From: an uncultured Holophagaceae bacterium
GTDB taxonomy: Bacteria; Acidobacteriota; Holophagae; Holophagales; Holophagaceae
Assembly: GCA_903857495.1 (NCBI GenBank)
Contig: CAIOFF010000007.1
Span: 1-64,000 of the forward strand
Reading direction: 5' to 3'
Length of the DNA stretch: 64,000 bases
Shown here: piece after piece, positions 41,661 to 50,314 of the stretch
Position numbering within the stretch: the first letter of the stretch is position 1
How the letters are laid out: each line of letters starts with the position of its first letter
Translations under genes and position numbers: made by a program
Notes under the pieces: model-generated
Told to the model about the DNA's origin: nothing
Seen by the model: the letters and a program-made list of their open reading frames with translations, nothing else
The model's database searches: none

Positions 41661-42437
41661 TCACACCAGCAGCAGCTTGGTCAGGAAGAAGTCCGCGATG
41701 AGGATCCAGAGGCTGCTGGTCACCACGCTGCTGGTGGGGGCGTTGCCCACGCCCTCGGCGCCGCCCTGCGTGCGGTAGCCTTTCCAGCAGCCCACCAGGG
41801 CGATGATCATCCCGAACACGAAGGCCTTGTAGAGCGCGATGCGCAGATCCCGGAAGGCCAGCAGCTTGTAGAACTCGTTGCCGAAGACATAGGCGCTCTG
41901 GCCTTCCACGCCGACAAGGATGAGGTAGCCGCCCCAGTAGCCCACGTAGACCGAGACGGCCGTGAGGATGGGCAGCATCACCATCGCGGCCAGGAGACGC
42001 GGCACGAAGAGGTAGTGGATGGGATCCGTGGCCAGGCACTCCAGGGCGTCGATCTGCTCCGTGACCTGCATGGTGCCCAGCTCCGCGGCCATGGCGCTGC
42101 CCACCCGGCCCGAGAGCATGAGCCCGGTGATGACCGGCGCCAGCTCGCGCATCACCGCCAGACCCTCGACCTGGGAGGCCAGGCCTTCCGCCTGGAACTG
42201 CTTGAAGCCAAAGGCCAGCTGCACGGCGAACACCATGCTCACGGCGAGGCTGGTGAGGATCACCACGGGCAGGGAGTTGATCCCGATCGCCTGGAACTGG
42301 CGGAACAGGTTCTTCCCATCGAAGGGCCGCTTGAAGATGGCCGCAAAGGTCCGCCCGGCGAGCACCGCGAAATCGCCAGCCGTGTCCAGGCCCTTCAGCA
42401 CACCAGCGCCGGCCTTGTCGAAGAAAGTCAGGACCAT
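41661..42437 (-). CDS. mlaE: MlaE family lipid-transport permease
   Basis: 258 residues with the MlaE fold: an amphipathic N-terminal helix, then about five membrane helices, with the conserved stretches QFQAIGINSLPVVILTSLAV, ELAPVITGLMLSGRVGSAMAAELGTM (given by its ends), EQIDALECLATDP and YLFVPRLLAAMVMLPIL. It is the membrane component of the MlaFED complex in the inner membrane. It follows glmU with a 20-base gap and precedes mlaF by 4 bases. Confidence 0.94.
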   Translation of the reverse strand: MVLTFFDKAGAGVLKGLDTAGDFAVLAGRTFAAIFKRPFDGKNLFRQFQAIGINSLPVVILTSLAVSMVFAVQLAFGFKQFQAEGLASQVEGLAVMRELAPVITGLMLSGRVGSAMAAELGTMQVTEQIDALECLATDPIHYLFVPRLLAAMVMLPILTAVSVYVGYWGGYLILVGVEGQSAYVFGNEFYKLLAFRDLRIALYKAFVFGMIIALVGCWKGYRTQGGAEGVGNAPTSSVVTSSLWILIADFFLTKLLLV

Positions 42438-42457
42438 GGGGCTCCGAAGGTAAAGGA

Positions 42458-43855
42458 CTAGCTTACTCCAGACCCCTTCCTCTGGCGGAGCCTCAGCTTG
42501 GTGGCGCCCCCCTCGCGGATGGTCTGGGGGGTGCGGCTGAGGGTGAGGGCGTCGGCGGGTACATCCTTGGTGATGGTGCTGCCGGCGCCAATGAGCACGC
42601 CGTCCCCGATCACCACCGGGGCTACCAGCTGGGTGTCGGATCCGACGAAGACGTTCCGCCCGATGGTGGTGCGGTGCTTGTTCACCCCGTCGTAGTTGCA
42701 GGTGATGACCCCGGCGCCGATGTTGGTGCCCTCGCCGATCTCCGTATCACCCAGGTAGGCCAGGTGGTTGGCCTTGGCGCCGCGGTGGAGGCGGGCCTTC
42801 TTGGTCTCCACGAAGTTCCCCACGTGGACGCCCTCGGCCAGGTCGGTGCCCTCGCGCAGGCGGGAGAAAGGGCCGATCTTGGCGTCGGCGCCCACCACGG
42901 CGTGCTCGATGACGCAGTAGGGCCGCACCAGCACCCCGGCGGCCAGGATGGCATCCGAAATCACCGTGCCCTGGCCGATGCGGCAGCCCTCGCCGATGGT
43001 GACGAAACCTTCCAGCCGGACGCCGGGTTCCAGCAGGACGTCCTGGCTGAGGACCACGCGCGGACCGACCAGCGTGCTGTCCGGATGCAGATAGGTGACG
43101 CCCTCGGCCATCCAGTGCTGCTGGATCCGCCGCTGGGCGGCGGCCTGCAACTCGGCCTGGTCCAGGCGGGAGTTCATGCCCGCCAGCTCCTCCGGCGCGC
43201 AGAGCTCCACCGCCACGGACACCTGCTGGGCCACGGCGGCGACGGCGTCCGTGAGGTAGTACTCCTTCTGGGCGTTGTCGTTCCGCAGCCCCTGGAGGGC
43301 CGTGCGGAGGGCGGGCCAGGGCAGGGCGTAGGCGCCGCCGTTCACGCGGCCCACCGCCAGCTGCTCGGGGGAGGCGTCCTTGGCTTCCACGATGCCCGCG
43401 AGGCGGCCGTCCGGCTGCTGGAGCACGCGGCCGTAGGAGCCTGGATTCGGCAGGTCCATGGCCAGCATCAGGGCCTCGGCGGCACAGAGCCGGGCCACGG
43501 TGGCCGGAGTGGTGAGTGGCACATCGCCGCAGAGGATGGCGACCTTGGTGGCCCCCAGGCGGTCGAGCTCGGGGATGCAGACCTGCAGGGCGTGGCCGGT
43601 GCCCAGGGGCTCGCCCTGGTCCACGGCGCTGACCGGGCAGGGCAGCAGGCCGGCCTCCTGCCAGCTCGCCACCGCGGCGAGCACGGCCTCCTTGCCGTGG
43701 TGGACCACGAGCACGGCGGCGCCGAGGCCTGGGGGCAGGGCCCGCAGGACCCACAGCAGGGAGGGGTCGCCCAGGATCGGGTGGAGCACCTTCGGCAGCC
43801 GCGACTTCATGCGCGTCCCGAGTCCCGCCGCCAGAATCACCGCCACTGTGGACAT
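42458..43855 (-). CDS. glmU: Bifunctional UDP-GlcNAc pyrophosphorylase/GlcN-1-P acetyltransferase
   Basis: 465 residues, the normal GlmU length. The N-terminal uridyltransferase domain has ILAAGLGTRMKSRLPKVLHP, CGDVPL and RVNGGAYA. The C-terminal left-handed beta-helix carries hexapeptide repeats, with KANHLAYLGDTEIGEG holding the catalytic histidine, NYDGVNKHRT, and GSDTQLVAPVVIG. It makes UDP-GlcNAc for peptidoglycan and LPS. It lies 33 bases downstream of pdxA and 20 bases upstream of mlaE. Confidence 0.96.
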   Translation of the reverse strand: MSTVAVILAAGLGTRMKSRLPKVLHPILGDPSLLWVLRALPPGLGAAVLVVHHGKEAVLAAVASWQEAGLLPCPVSAVDQGEPLGTGHALQVCIPELDRLGATKVAILCGDVPLTTPATVARLCAAEALMLAMDLPNPGSYGRVLQQPDGRLAGIVEAKDASPEQLAVGRVNGGAYALPWPALRTALQGLRNDNAQKEYYLTDAVAAVAQQVSVAVELCAPEELAGMNSRLDQAELQAAAQRRIQQHWMAEGVTYLHPDSTLVGPRVVLSQDVLLEPGVRLEGFVTIGEGCRIGQGTVISDAILAAGVLVRPYCVIEHAVVGADAKIGPFSRLREGTDLAEGVHVGNFVETKKARLHRGAKANHLAYLGDTEIGEGTNIGAGVITCNYDGVNKHRTTIGRNVFVGSDTQLVAPVVIGDGVLIGAGSTITKDVPADALTLSRTPQTIREGGATKLRLRQRKGSGVS

Positions 43856-43888
43856 GCTGCCTCCCCCACCAGCCTACATCAGGCCGAG

Positions 43889-45160
43889 TCAGCCTTCCGG
43901 ATCCACCGGGGCCTGCCCCTGATGCCGGGCGCGCCCGGCCAGCCGAACAGCCAGGCCCGTGGCCTCCTGAAAGTTGCGGCCATCCGCGATCCACTTGCCC
44001 GCCTTGTCGAAGGCCGTGCCGTGGTCGGGACTGGTCCGGATGAAGGGCAGGCCCAGGGTCAGGTTGACGGCGCGCTCCGGCTCCAGCAGCTTTACGGGGA
44101 TCAGCCCCTGATCATGGTAGAGGGCCACCACCAGATCGAACTCACCCCTGGCCGCACGCTGAAACACGCTGTCCGAAGGCAGGGGCCCGAAGAACAGTGG
44201 CGCGGGCCGGAGCGGCGCCGGGGGCAGGCCGGTGGCGAGCACTTCCAGGCCGCGCTGGCCCGGGGGCAGGTGGCGGGGTGCCTGCTCGTGCGGGAACACT
44301 GCCCAGCCCGCCGGGGGGACTCCGAAATGAAAGGGGGAGCTGGCGTCGGGGGAAGGGCCATCCGGAGCGGCGGGGAAGGACAGGAAGGCCGCCTCGGCCT
44401 GGATGATGGCCTCATCCAGCAGGTATTCCTCATCGCCGAAGGCGCCCTCCTCGCCCGCATGGGGGTTCAAAGCACAGAGCGCCACCCGCAGGTCCAGCTT
44501 CCCGGTCAGGTGGATGAACTGGTCAGCGGAGAAGGCCAGGGTCTCAGCCACGGCATCCTTGTCGAGGGTCTCGACCACGGAGCGGAGGCTCTGGTGGACG
44601 GTGTGCAGCACCACGTTGAGGCTGGGGCTGACGAAGGCCATGCGGGTGATGGGGGCGCCGGAGAGCTCCTGCAGATACTCCGTGTGGCCCGGCAGGTTGT
44701 AGCCCGCAAGGTGGGCGGCGGCCTTGGCCATGGGGAGCGTGACCAGGGCGTCGCTGAACCCGCTGAGCGTCATCAGGGCCGCCACGCGGATCGCCTCCAC
44801 CGTGGCCCGGCCCGAGGCGGCGGAGCCCACGCCCAGCTGGAGCTGGTCGGCGGTGATCTCAGGCGTGGGATCCAGCCAGAGCGCCTCGGCCAGCACCTGG
44901 CCCGGACGCGCGCCCCGGGAGAGCACCTGCAGGCCGTGAGCCTCGCCGAGGAAGCCGGCGGGGGCCGGCCGCATGGGGGCAATCCACCGCCAGTCAACTT
45001 GACGTTCGGGCAGGGCCGCCAGCAGGTCGGCGCCCGCCCTGCAGCCCACGACGGTCACGTCCGTCCAGGTCTGGATGATGGCCAAGCCGCCTAGCAGCAG
45101 CTCGGGACCGATGCCGCAGGGATCCCCCAGGCTGATGGCAATGCAAGGACGACGGCTCAT
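43889..45160 (-). CDS. pdxA: 4-hydroxythreonine-4-phosphate dehydrogenase with an insertion
   Basis: 423 residues, about 90 more than usual. N-terminal SLGDPCGIGPELLL, metal/substrate motifs NLPGHTEYLQ, ALNPHAGEEGAFGDEE, ALYHDQGLIPVKLLEPERAV (split) and RTSPDHGTAFDKAG are all present, so the enzyme should be active in the pyridoxal-5'-phosphate pathway. The extra part lies between EAIIQAEAAF and FFGPLPSDSVF (roughly 44190-44400). It is proline/alanine-rich (PDGPSPDASSPFHFGVPPAG), suggesting a surface loop. A second short extension ends the protein (ARHQGQAPVDPEG). It lies 27 bases after the Hfq-like gene. Confidence 0.9.
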   Translation of the reverse strand: MSRRPCIAISLGDPCGIGPELLLGGLAIIQTWTDVTVVGCRAGADLLAALPERQVDWRWIAPMRPAPAGFLGEAHGLQVLSRGARPGQVLAEALWLDPTPEITADQLQLGVGSAASGRATVEAIRVAALMTLSGFSDALVTLPMAKAAAHLAGYNLPGHTEYLQELSGAPITRMAFVSPSLNVVLHTVHQSLRSVVETLDKDAVAETLAFSADQFIHLTGKLDLRVALCALNPHAGEEGAFGDEEYLLDEAIIQAEAAFLSFPAAPDGPSPDASSPFHFGVPPAGWAVFPHEQAPRHLPPGQRGLEVLATGLPPAPLRPAPLFFGPLPSDSVFQRAARGEFDLVVALYHDQGLIPVKLLEPERAVNLTLGLPFIRTSPDHGTAFDKAGKWIADGRNFQEATGLAVRLAGRARHQGQAPVDPEG

Positions 45161-45187
45161 GGAGACCCCAGCGAGGTGTGCTAGGGG

Positions 45188-45670
45188 TCAATCGTAGACC
45201 GGAATCTCCACATCGCTGGGCACGGGCTCTTCTTTCTTGGTGGAGCGGCTCCGCCGGATGCGCGGCTCCTCCTCCTGCTTGTAGATGTATTTGATGTTGT
45301 GCTTGGGAACCAGGACGTTGGGTTCCTTGATGCGGTTGATCTTCAGGCAGTGCTTGTCATACCACTCGATGACCCCGCGGACCTTCTCGTCATCCTGGAG
45401 GACGATCACCATCGGGGTCTTGGACTGCATCTGCTTGAGGTAGTAGAAGCTCTCGGCGTTGGTCTGCTCGGGCGGGGCGATCTTGCGCCGGGGGCTGCCC
45501 ACGCCCTGCGGGGCGGTGGGCGCCGCGGGGTTCACGGCGGGGTTCGGTTCACCGGCGGCAGTCAGGGCGGAAGGCACGGCGGTCAGGGTCTCGGTGCCGC
45601 CGCTCTTGGCGGGCAGACCCAGCTTGTCCTTCAGTTCGCTGAGATTGGGTCGAATGAGCTTTCGGTTCAT
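45188..45670 (-). CDS. Hfq-like Sm-fold protein with N- and C-terminal extensions
   Basis: 160 residues. The core (about residues 75-132) matches Hfq: FYYLKQMQSKTPMVIVLQDD, VRGVIEWYDKHCLKIN (Sm1) and KHNIKYIYK (Sm2, compare YKHAI in E. coli Hfq). Flanks are a 70-residue proline/alanine-rich N-terminus and a basic then acidic C-terminus (RIRRSRSTKKEEPVPSDVE). Typical Hfq starts nearly at the Sm core, so this is a divergent, extended form. It probably binds RNA. ATG 45670 has AGGATC upstream; the upstream extension of the frame is unlikely. It is the first gene of the pdxA-glmU-mla operon. Confidence 0.8.
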   Translation of the reverse strand: MNRKLIRPNLSELKDKLGLPAKSGGTETLTAVPSALTAAGEPNPAVNPAAPTAPQGVGSPRRKIAPPEQTNAESFYYLKQMQSKTPMVIVLQDDEKVRGVIEWYDKHCLKINRIKEPNVLVPKHNIKYIYKQEEEPRIRRSRSTKKEEPVPSDVEIPVYD

Positions 45671-45869
45671 GTTTGATCCTGGCCCAACGGGCGGTTCAGG
45701 GATGTCAAAGGCATCAGCCAAGGGCTGCCCCCATTCAGATTTGTACCGCCGTACCCGAGGGATCGACCGCGCGAACTGGAAGGGGATAGACCACATTGGC
45801 AGGTGCCAAGCGGACCCTGCAAGGTGTGCTATGAAATTTTGGTCGTGGATGACTGACGGAAGTCTACGG

Positions 45870-47576
45870 CTAGACAGGCCCGGATGCCAATGGCTCTTCT
45901 TGGGGAGCGGGGGGAATCAGGATCTGAACGAGGGTGCCCCGGCCAGGCTCACTGTCGACTTCGATGCGCCAACCCATGGCCTGGACGAACCGGTAGACCA
46001 GGCTCATCCCCAGGCCAGTGCCTTCGCGAAAGCTGCCGACGAAGGGGACGAAGAGCTGCTCCAACTGCTCGGGGGTCATGCCACAGCCGTTGTCCGCCAC
46101 CGAGAGACGGATGCCCTCCTCGTGGAGGGTGCAGGCCAGACGCACCATGGGGGCAGGCTGCCCATCCACGGCCTTGCGGGCATTCACGAGGAGGTTCAGG
46201 AGCAGGCGGTGGAGGCCGGTGGCGTCGGACAGGCAGCTCACCGCCGCAACCTCCTCCATGATCAGGGGCAGCCCCTTGGTGCGGGGGTCCATCTCCCAGC
46301 TGGCCCGGGCTTCTTCGAGGACCTTGGGCAGGAACAGCAGGGACCCTCCGGGAACTTCAGGGCGGGCGAAATCGAGGAAATCCGAGAGGATCGCCCCCAC
46401 CCGCTGGGTCTCGCGGTCCAGGATACCCAGGACCCGCTTCTCGACCTCCTGGGGCGAATCTTCGCGCTGGAGCAGCTGCACGCAGCCGCTGATGGAGGCC
46501 ATGGGGTTGCGGAGCTCGTGGGCCAGACCCGCCGCCAGCTGGCCGATGGCGGCGAGCCGCTCGCTGATGCGGGTGCGCTCCTCCAGGGCCTTCAGATCGG
46601 TCAGATCCTGGAACAGCAACAGCTGACCGGTCTCCTCCCGGTTCAGGCCACGGAGGCCGGCCAGGTGCCCGCCCAGAATCTGCCGACCCCCTTCTGGCCG
46701 GGGCAGCGCCACCTCGAAGCGGTGCTCGCGCCCCCGGTAGAGGGGCAGGGGGCTGCTCAGGGGCAGCAGCTCCTGGATGGCGATCCCGGGGGCGACATGC
46801 ATCCCCAGGATGGCTTCGGCCGCGGGATTGGCGGAGGTGACCCGGCCTTCCAGGTCGAGGGTGATGAGCCCCGAACTCAGGGACTCCACCACCCGTTCGT
46901 GGAGGGCAGAGAGCTCGCCCACCACGGCTTCGCTGACACTGAGGTCGGTCCGGAGGCGGTCGAGGTTCCTCCGGATGAGCACCGCCACCAGCGCGGTGGC
47001 GAAGACCTGCAGCGACGCGATCCCCAAAATGAAGGACGCCCGCCCGGAATCCTGGGGGCCGAACTCGCCGGACAGGCCGAAGGTGGGCAGGATGCCATTC
47101 GCGAAGCCCAGGACCACCAGCACGTGGGTGATGGCCGAGAGCACGCCCACGCCCACGATCTCCAGGGTGCCCAGGTAGAAGGCCGAGGCCAGCACCGGGA
47201 AGATGTAGAGCGAGGAGAAGCGCTCCTGGGTGACCCCCTGGAACGTGATGACCAGGGTGACCAGGGCCAGGTCCAGCAGGAGGTTCCAGCGAATCCAGCC
47301 GGGCCCGGGCGTGGGGAAGAGCTGGTTCCTGGAGCGCAGCCCCTGGGCCGACTCCCAGGCCGCCTCCAGGAAGAAGACCAGGAGCATCCCGAGGTAGACC
47401 GGCTCTCCGGGGCCGTCCGCCCGCACGTCCGCAGGCAGGGCCGCATGGAGTGCCAGCAGGCCGAAGCTGGCGAAGAACCGGAAGGAGAGGGGCAGGAACG
47501 AGGACCCGGCCTCGGCCGAGCTCATGCTGTCCCAGGTGCGCTGGAGCATGCCAACCATGGTGCCCGAATCTGCCAT
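45870..47576 (-). CDS. Membrane sensor histidine kinase with PAS domain (orphan)
   Basis: 568 residues. About five or six membrane helices lie within residues 27-203, then a coiled linker, a PAS-like domain (about 225-330, SGLITLDLEGRVTSANPAAE), HisKA with H353 in LAAGLAHELRNPMASI, and HATPase_c with LLNLLVNARKAV, DNGCGM and GTGLGMSL. The arrangement resembles PilS/NtrB-type kinases. There is no response regulator next to it. The first ATG (47576) is only 9 bases from the divergent Fur-family start; later ATGs at 47549 and 47525 still precede the first helix and may be the true start. Confidence 0.9.
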   Translation of the reverse strand: MADSGTMVGMLQRTWDSMSSAEAGSSFLPLSFRFFASFGLLALHAALPADVRADGPGEPVYLGMLLVFFLEAAWESAQGLRSRNQLFPTPGPGWIRWNLLLDLALVTLVITFQGVTQERFSSLYIFPVLASAFYLGTLEIVGVGVLSAITHVLVVLGFANGILPTFGLSGEFGPQDSGRASFILGIASLQVFATALVAVLIRRNLDRLRTDLSVSEAVVGELSALHERVVESLSSGLITLDLEGRVTSANPAAEAILGMHVAPGIAIQELLPLSSPLPLYRGREHRFEVALPRPEGGRQILGGHLAGLRGLNREETGQLLLFQDLTDLKALEERTRISERLAAIGQLAAGLAHELRNPMASISGCVQLLQREDSPQEVEKRVLGILDRETQRVGAILSDFLDFARPEVPGGSLLFLPKVLEEARASWEMDPRTKGLPLIMEEVAAVSCLSDATGLHRLLLNLLVNARKAVDGQPAPMVRLACTLHEEGIRLSVADNGCGMTPEQLEQLFVPFVGSFREGTGLGMSLVYRFVQAMGWRIEVDSEPGRGTLVQILIPPAPQEEPLASGPV

Positions 47577-47585
47577 CCTAGGGCC

Positions 47586-48011
47586 ATGGCCGACTCAGCC
47601 TTTCCCGCCACCCCGTCCCTCCGTGCCGCCGGCATGCGGCAGACGCCCCAGCGGGAAGGCATCCTCCGGGTCCTGCAGGACTCCGACCGGCCGCTCACCG
47701 TGGAGGAGATCTGGGAGCGCATGCCGGAGCGGCGCTCGGGCCTGCCCACGGTCTATCGGAACCTGGAGCGGTTCGTCCAAGAGGGCTGGGCCGAGAGCAT
47801 CCTTGGCTCGGACCAGGTCATGCGCTTCGTCCGCTGCGACTCTCGGCACCACCACCACCTCCAGTGCGAGCGCTGCGGCCGCACCGCCGAGGTGGATGCC
47901 TGCGGCCTGGAGGCCTCCCTGCGCCACCTGGAGGAGCTCTCGGGCTTCACCATCACCCGCCACCAGCTGCTGCTCTTCGGCCTCTGCCGTGCCTGCCGGG
48001 CCGGAGCCTGA
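47586..48011 (+). CDS. Fur family metal-responsive repressor
   Basis: 141 residues. The winged-helix domain (MRQTPQREGILRVLQDSDRP, LPTVYRNLERFVQEGW) is followed by the metal/dimer domain RHHHHLQCERCGRTAEVD and the C-terminal CRAC. The HHHHLQC block and two CxxC pairs support a structural zinc site; whether it senses Fe, Zn or peroxide cannot be decided. The first codons mirror those of the divergent kinase gene (ATGGC-GA-TC on each strand). An alternative start at 47634 would remove 16 residues. tRNA-Gly follows after 65 bases. Confidence 0.9.
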   Translation: MADSAFPATPSLRAAGMRQTPQREGILRVLQDSDRPLTVEEIWERMPERRSGLPTVYRNLERFVQEGWAESILGSDQVMRFVRCDSRHHHHLQCERCGRTAEVDACGLEASLRHLEELSGFTITRHQLLLFGLCRACRAGA

Positions 48012-48076
48012 GGCGGGTGGGGTCCCAAATTCTCCGTTGACCGAAGGGGGCGCCATTGCTAGTCTTGATCTCTCAT

Positions 48077-48151
<75 letters not shown>

Positions 48152-48154
48152 CCG

Positions 48155-48184
48155 CCCGGGCCGCGCAAGCGGCCCGGGTTGTTT
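48155..48184 (+). terminator. Hairpin between tRNA-Gly and tRNA-Cys
   Basis: CCCGGGCCGC (48155-48164), loop gcaa, GCGGCCCGGG (48169-48178), then TTGTTT. It may terminate or mark the processing site between the two tRNAs. Confidence 0.6.
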
Positions 48185-48208
48185 GAAAGCCATACAGCAG
48201 CAACGCAA

Positions 48209-48283
48209 GGCACCGTCGCCAAGTGGTAAGGCCCGGGACTGCAAATCCCGTATCCATCGGTTCGAATCCGATCGGTGCCTCCA
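48209..48283 (+). tRNA. tRNA-Cys (GCA)
   Basis: Acceptor GGCACCG/CGGTGCC, anticodon stem-loop GGGAC-TGCAA-ATCCC with anticodon GCA, T-arm ATCGG-TTCGAAT-CCGAT, encoded CCA. It lies 57 bases after tRNA-Gly. Confidence 0.95.
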
Positions 48284-48299
48284 GTGATCGCAACACCCG

Positions 48300-48328
48300 G
48301 CACCACTCCTCGGAGTGGTGCTCTTTTG
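48300..48328 (+). terminator. Intrinsic terminator after tRNA-Cys
   Basis: GCACCACTC, loop CTCG, GAGTGGTGC, then TCTTTTGT: a nine-base perfect stem with a T-rich tail. Confidence 0.8.
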
Positions 48329-48475
48329 TCTGACGCAAAGCCCGAATCCGGCCCAAGGCTCCCGCCCCGTTCAGGGGACCTGTTTTCACTCAGACAGGCA
48401 GCCGACCAAGAGCAGGCGCCCCGGGGTTCGCCTCCTGGGTCTGGGGTTGGTAGGCTGAGTGGAAGGAGCTGGGTG

Positions 48476-48586
48476 ATGGAGCGACGCTGGAAGCTGGCCG
48501 TGCGGGTTGCAGGCGTGATTCTTCTGCTGGCCTTCCTCCTCCAACCTGCCCGTGAGCTGTGGGGAATCCTTTTCGGGGGGAAGTAG
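48476..48586 (+). CDS. Small single-span membrane protein (36 residues)
   Basis: MERRWKLAVRVAGVILLLAF then a short tail: a basic N-terminus followed by one hydrophobic helix and a small C-terminal part (LQPARELWGILFGGK). The ribosome-binding site GGAAGGAG is strong, 8 bases before the ATG. The frame is open further upstream, but that part is proline-rich and runs through a terminator. Function unknown. Confidence 0.55.
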   Translation: MERRWKLAVRVAGVILLLAFLLQPARELWGILFGGK

Positions 48587-48605
48587 GCCCCCAGCCGGGG
48601 CCTTT

Positions 48606-49142
48606 TCAGGCCGCCCGGCGGGCGCCAGCCAGGCCCAGGATGAGGCCCAGGGCCAGGGACCAGATTGCCGCCAGGCCCACCTGGAGTTCCGCGGGGAGGC
48701 TGAAGGTCAGGGTGTGCGCGGGAATCCAGAACCAGAGCAGCGTCCGCAGGGCCGGGGCCATGCCGTCGAAGCCCCGGCGGCCCAGGATGAGGTTGTCCTC
48801 CAGTCGGTGGAACAGCATCATCTGGGGCCCGAAGAACACGTTGGTGAGGGTGGAGAGCGCCAGAGCCCAGCCCCATCCTGAACCCAGGGTGGCGGGCAGG
48901 AGGTGATGGTCCAGGAGCGCCCGGGTAAAGCCCTTCATACCCGTGAAGCCCGCCTTGATGACCAGTCCCAGCAGCGCCCAGGCCAGGACCTTGGCGGCCA
49001 GCTGCAGGGGGGTGCAGGGCAGGGTGGGCCGCCGGGCCTTGAGGCTGGCGGCCACCAGCTCGCCCAGGGTGCCCAGAACGGCAAACTGGCAGGCGGCAGA
49101 CAGGAGCGGGTGAGCCTGCACCCAGAGGCGGTAGGGAACCAT
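48606..49142 (-). CDS. Hypothetical multi-pass membrane protein
   Basis: 178 residues with four or five hydrophobic segments and conserved-looking polar positions on the loops (FTGMKGFTRALLDHHLLP, TNVFFGPQMMLFHRLEDNLI). The length and the helix-loop pattern recall Mpv17/PMP22-like proteins, but identity is too vague to claim it. It follows mnmA on the same strand with a 35-base gap, so it may be the last gene of the kdsD-lptFG-mnmA group. Confidence 0.65.
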   Translation of the reverse strand: MVPYRLWVQAHPLLSAACQFAVLGTLGELVAASLKARRPTLPCTPLQLAAKVLAWALLGLVIKAGFTGMKGFTRALLDHHLLPATLGSGWGWALALSTLTNVFFGPQMMLFHRLEDNLILGRRGFDGMAPALRTLLWFWIPAHTLTFSLPAELQVGLAAIWSLALGLILGLAGARRAA

Positions 49143-49177
49143 CCGGTCAGGCTACTTCAGGCTGCTCAGGCACCGGG

Positions 49178-50314
49178 TCACAGCGGCCGACGGTCGATCC
49201 AGCCGCCGCCCAGGACCTCGCCCTCCCGGTAGAAGACCACGGCCTGACCCGGGGCGATGGCCCGCTGAGGTTCAGAGAACGTGACCTGAACGCGCCCATC
49301 TGCCAGGGGAAGCACCAGGGCTTCCGCTTCGGGGGCTCGGCTGCGAATGCGGGCCTCGCAAGCGAGGGGGCCGGAAGGCGGACCCTGAACCCAGCTCAGC
49401 TCCCGGGCCACCAGGTCCCGGCGGTAGAGGTCTTGCTCGGCCCCCACCCAGACCGTGTTGGTGGCAGGGTCGGTGCGAATCACATAGAGGGGCTCCGAGG
49501 CCGCGATCCTCAGCCCCCGGCGCTGGCCGATGGTGTGCCGCCAGTAGCCCCGGTGGCAGCCCAGGACCCGACCATCCAGGTGCCGGATCTCGCCCTCGCC
49601 CCGCCCCGGGTCCCGGCCCTCGGCCTCGATGAAGGTGTCGTAGCGGTCCTGGGTGACGAAGCAGATCTCCTGGCTCTCCGCCTTCTCCGCCAGGTGGAGG
49701 CCCAGCTCGGCCCCAAGGGCGCGGACCTCGGGCTTGGTGAGGTGCGCCAGGGGGAAGAGCGTCCGGGCTAGCGTGGCCTGGGTGTGGTGGAACAGGTAGT
49801 AGCTCTGGTCCTTGCCCGGGTCATGCGCCTTCCGCAGGTGCCAGGCGCTCCCGGCAAGGGTGATCGCCGCGTAGTGGCCTGTGGCGACGAAGGCGGCCCC
49901 CAGGGAGGTGGCCCTTTCCAGCAGGGCAGAGAACTTCAGGTGCTGGTTGCACCAGATGCAGGGACTGGGGGTTTCGCCCTCCAGGTAGCTCTGGATGAAG
50001 CCCTCGATGACGGTCTCTCGGAAGGGGGCCTCGAAGTCCATGACGTAGTGGGGAAACCCGCCCTGGTGGGCAACCCTCCGGGCGTCCTGGAAATCATCCA
50101 GGGTGCAGCACTTTCCGGCGGAACCTCCGGCAGCTCCCTTGTCGAACAGCTGCATGGAGACGCCGATGACCTCGAACCCGGCCTGCTGCAGGAGGGCGGC
50201 CATGACCGAGCTGTCCACGCCCCCGGACATCGCCGCCAGGACCCGGTCCCCGGGACGCAGGGTGGGGTGGCACCGCAGGGGCGCCAGGGCGCGATCGAGC
50301 AGACCCCCGGTCAT
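49178..50314 (-). CDS. mnmA: tRNA-specific 2-thiouridylase MnmA
   Basis: 378 residues. The PP-loop SGGVDSS (30-36) is followed by the catalytic cysteines C122 (in CIWCNQHLKF) and C218 (in ESQEICFV), and HTIGQRRGL. MnmA activates U34 of tRNA-Glu, tRNA-Lys and tRNA-Gln with ATP and inserts sulfur; a UUG tRNA-Gln, one of its targets, lies in this window. The start codon overlaps the lptFG stop by one base (TGATG). Confidence 0.95.
   Translation of the reverse strand: MTGGLLDRALAPLRCHPTLRPGDRVLAAMSGGVDSSVMAALLQQAGFEVIGVSMQLFDKGAAGGSAGKCCTLDDFQDARRVAHQGGFPHYVMDFEAPFRETVIEGFIQSYLEGETPSPCIWCNQHLKFSALLERATSLGAAFVATGHYAAITLAGSAWHLRKAHDPGKDQSYYLFHHTQATLARTLFPLAHLTKPEVRALGAELGLHLAEKAESQEICFVTQDRYDTFIEAEGRDPGRGEGEIRHLDGRVLGCHRGYWRHTIGQRRGLRIAASEPLYVIRTDPATNTVWVGAEQDLYRRDLVARELSWVQGPPSGPLACEARIRSRAPEAEALVLPLADGRVQVTFSEPQRAIAPGQAVVFYREGEVLGGGWIDRRPL

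Noticed and set aside
39303-42461. A 1,052-codon plus-strand frame opposite mlaD-mlaF-mlaE
   Set aside because: An antisense shadow (HVG/GAD/LAD-rich); the minus strand has three intact, coupled transporter genes.
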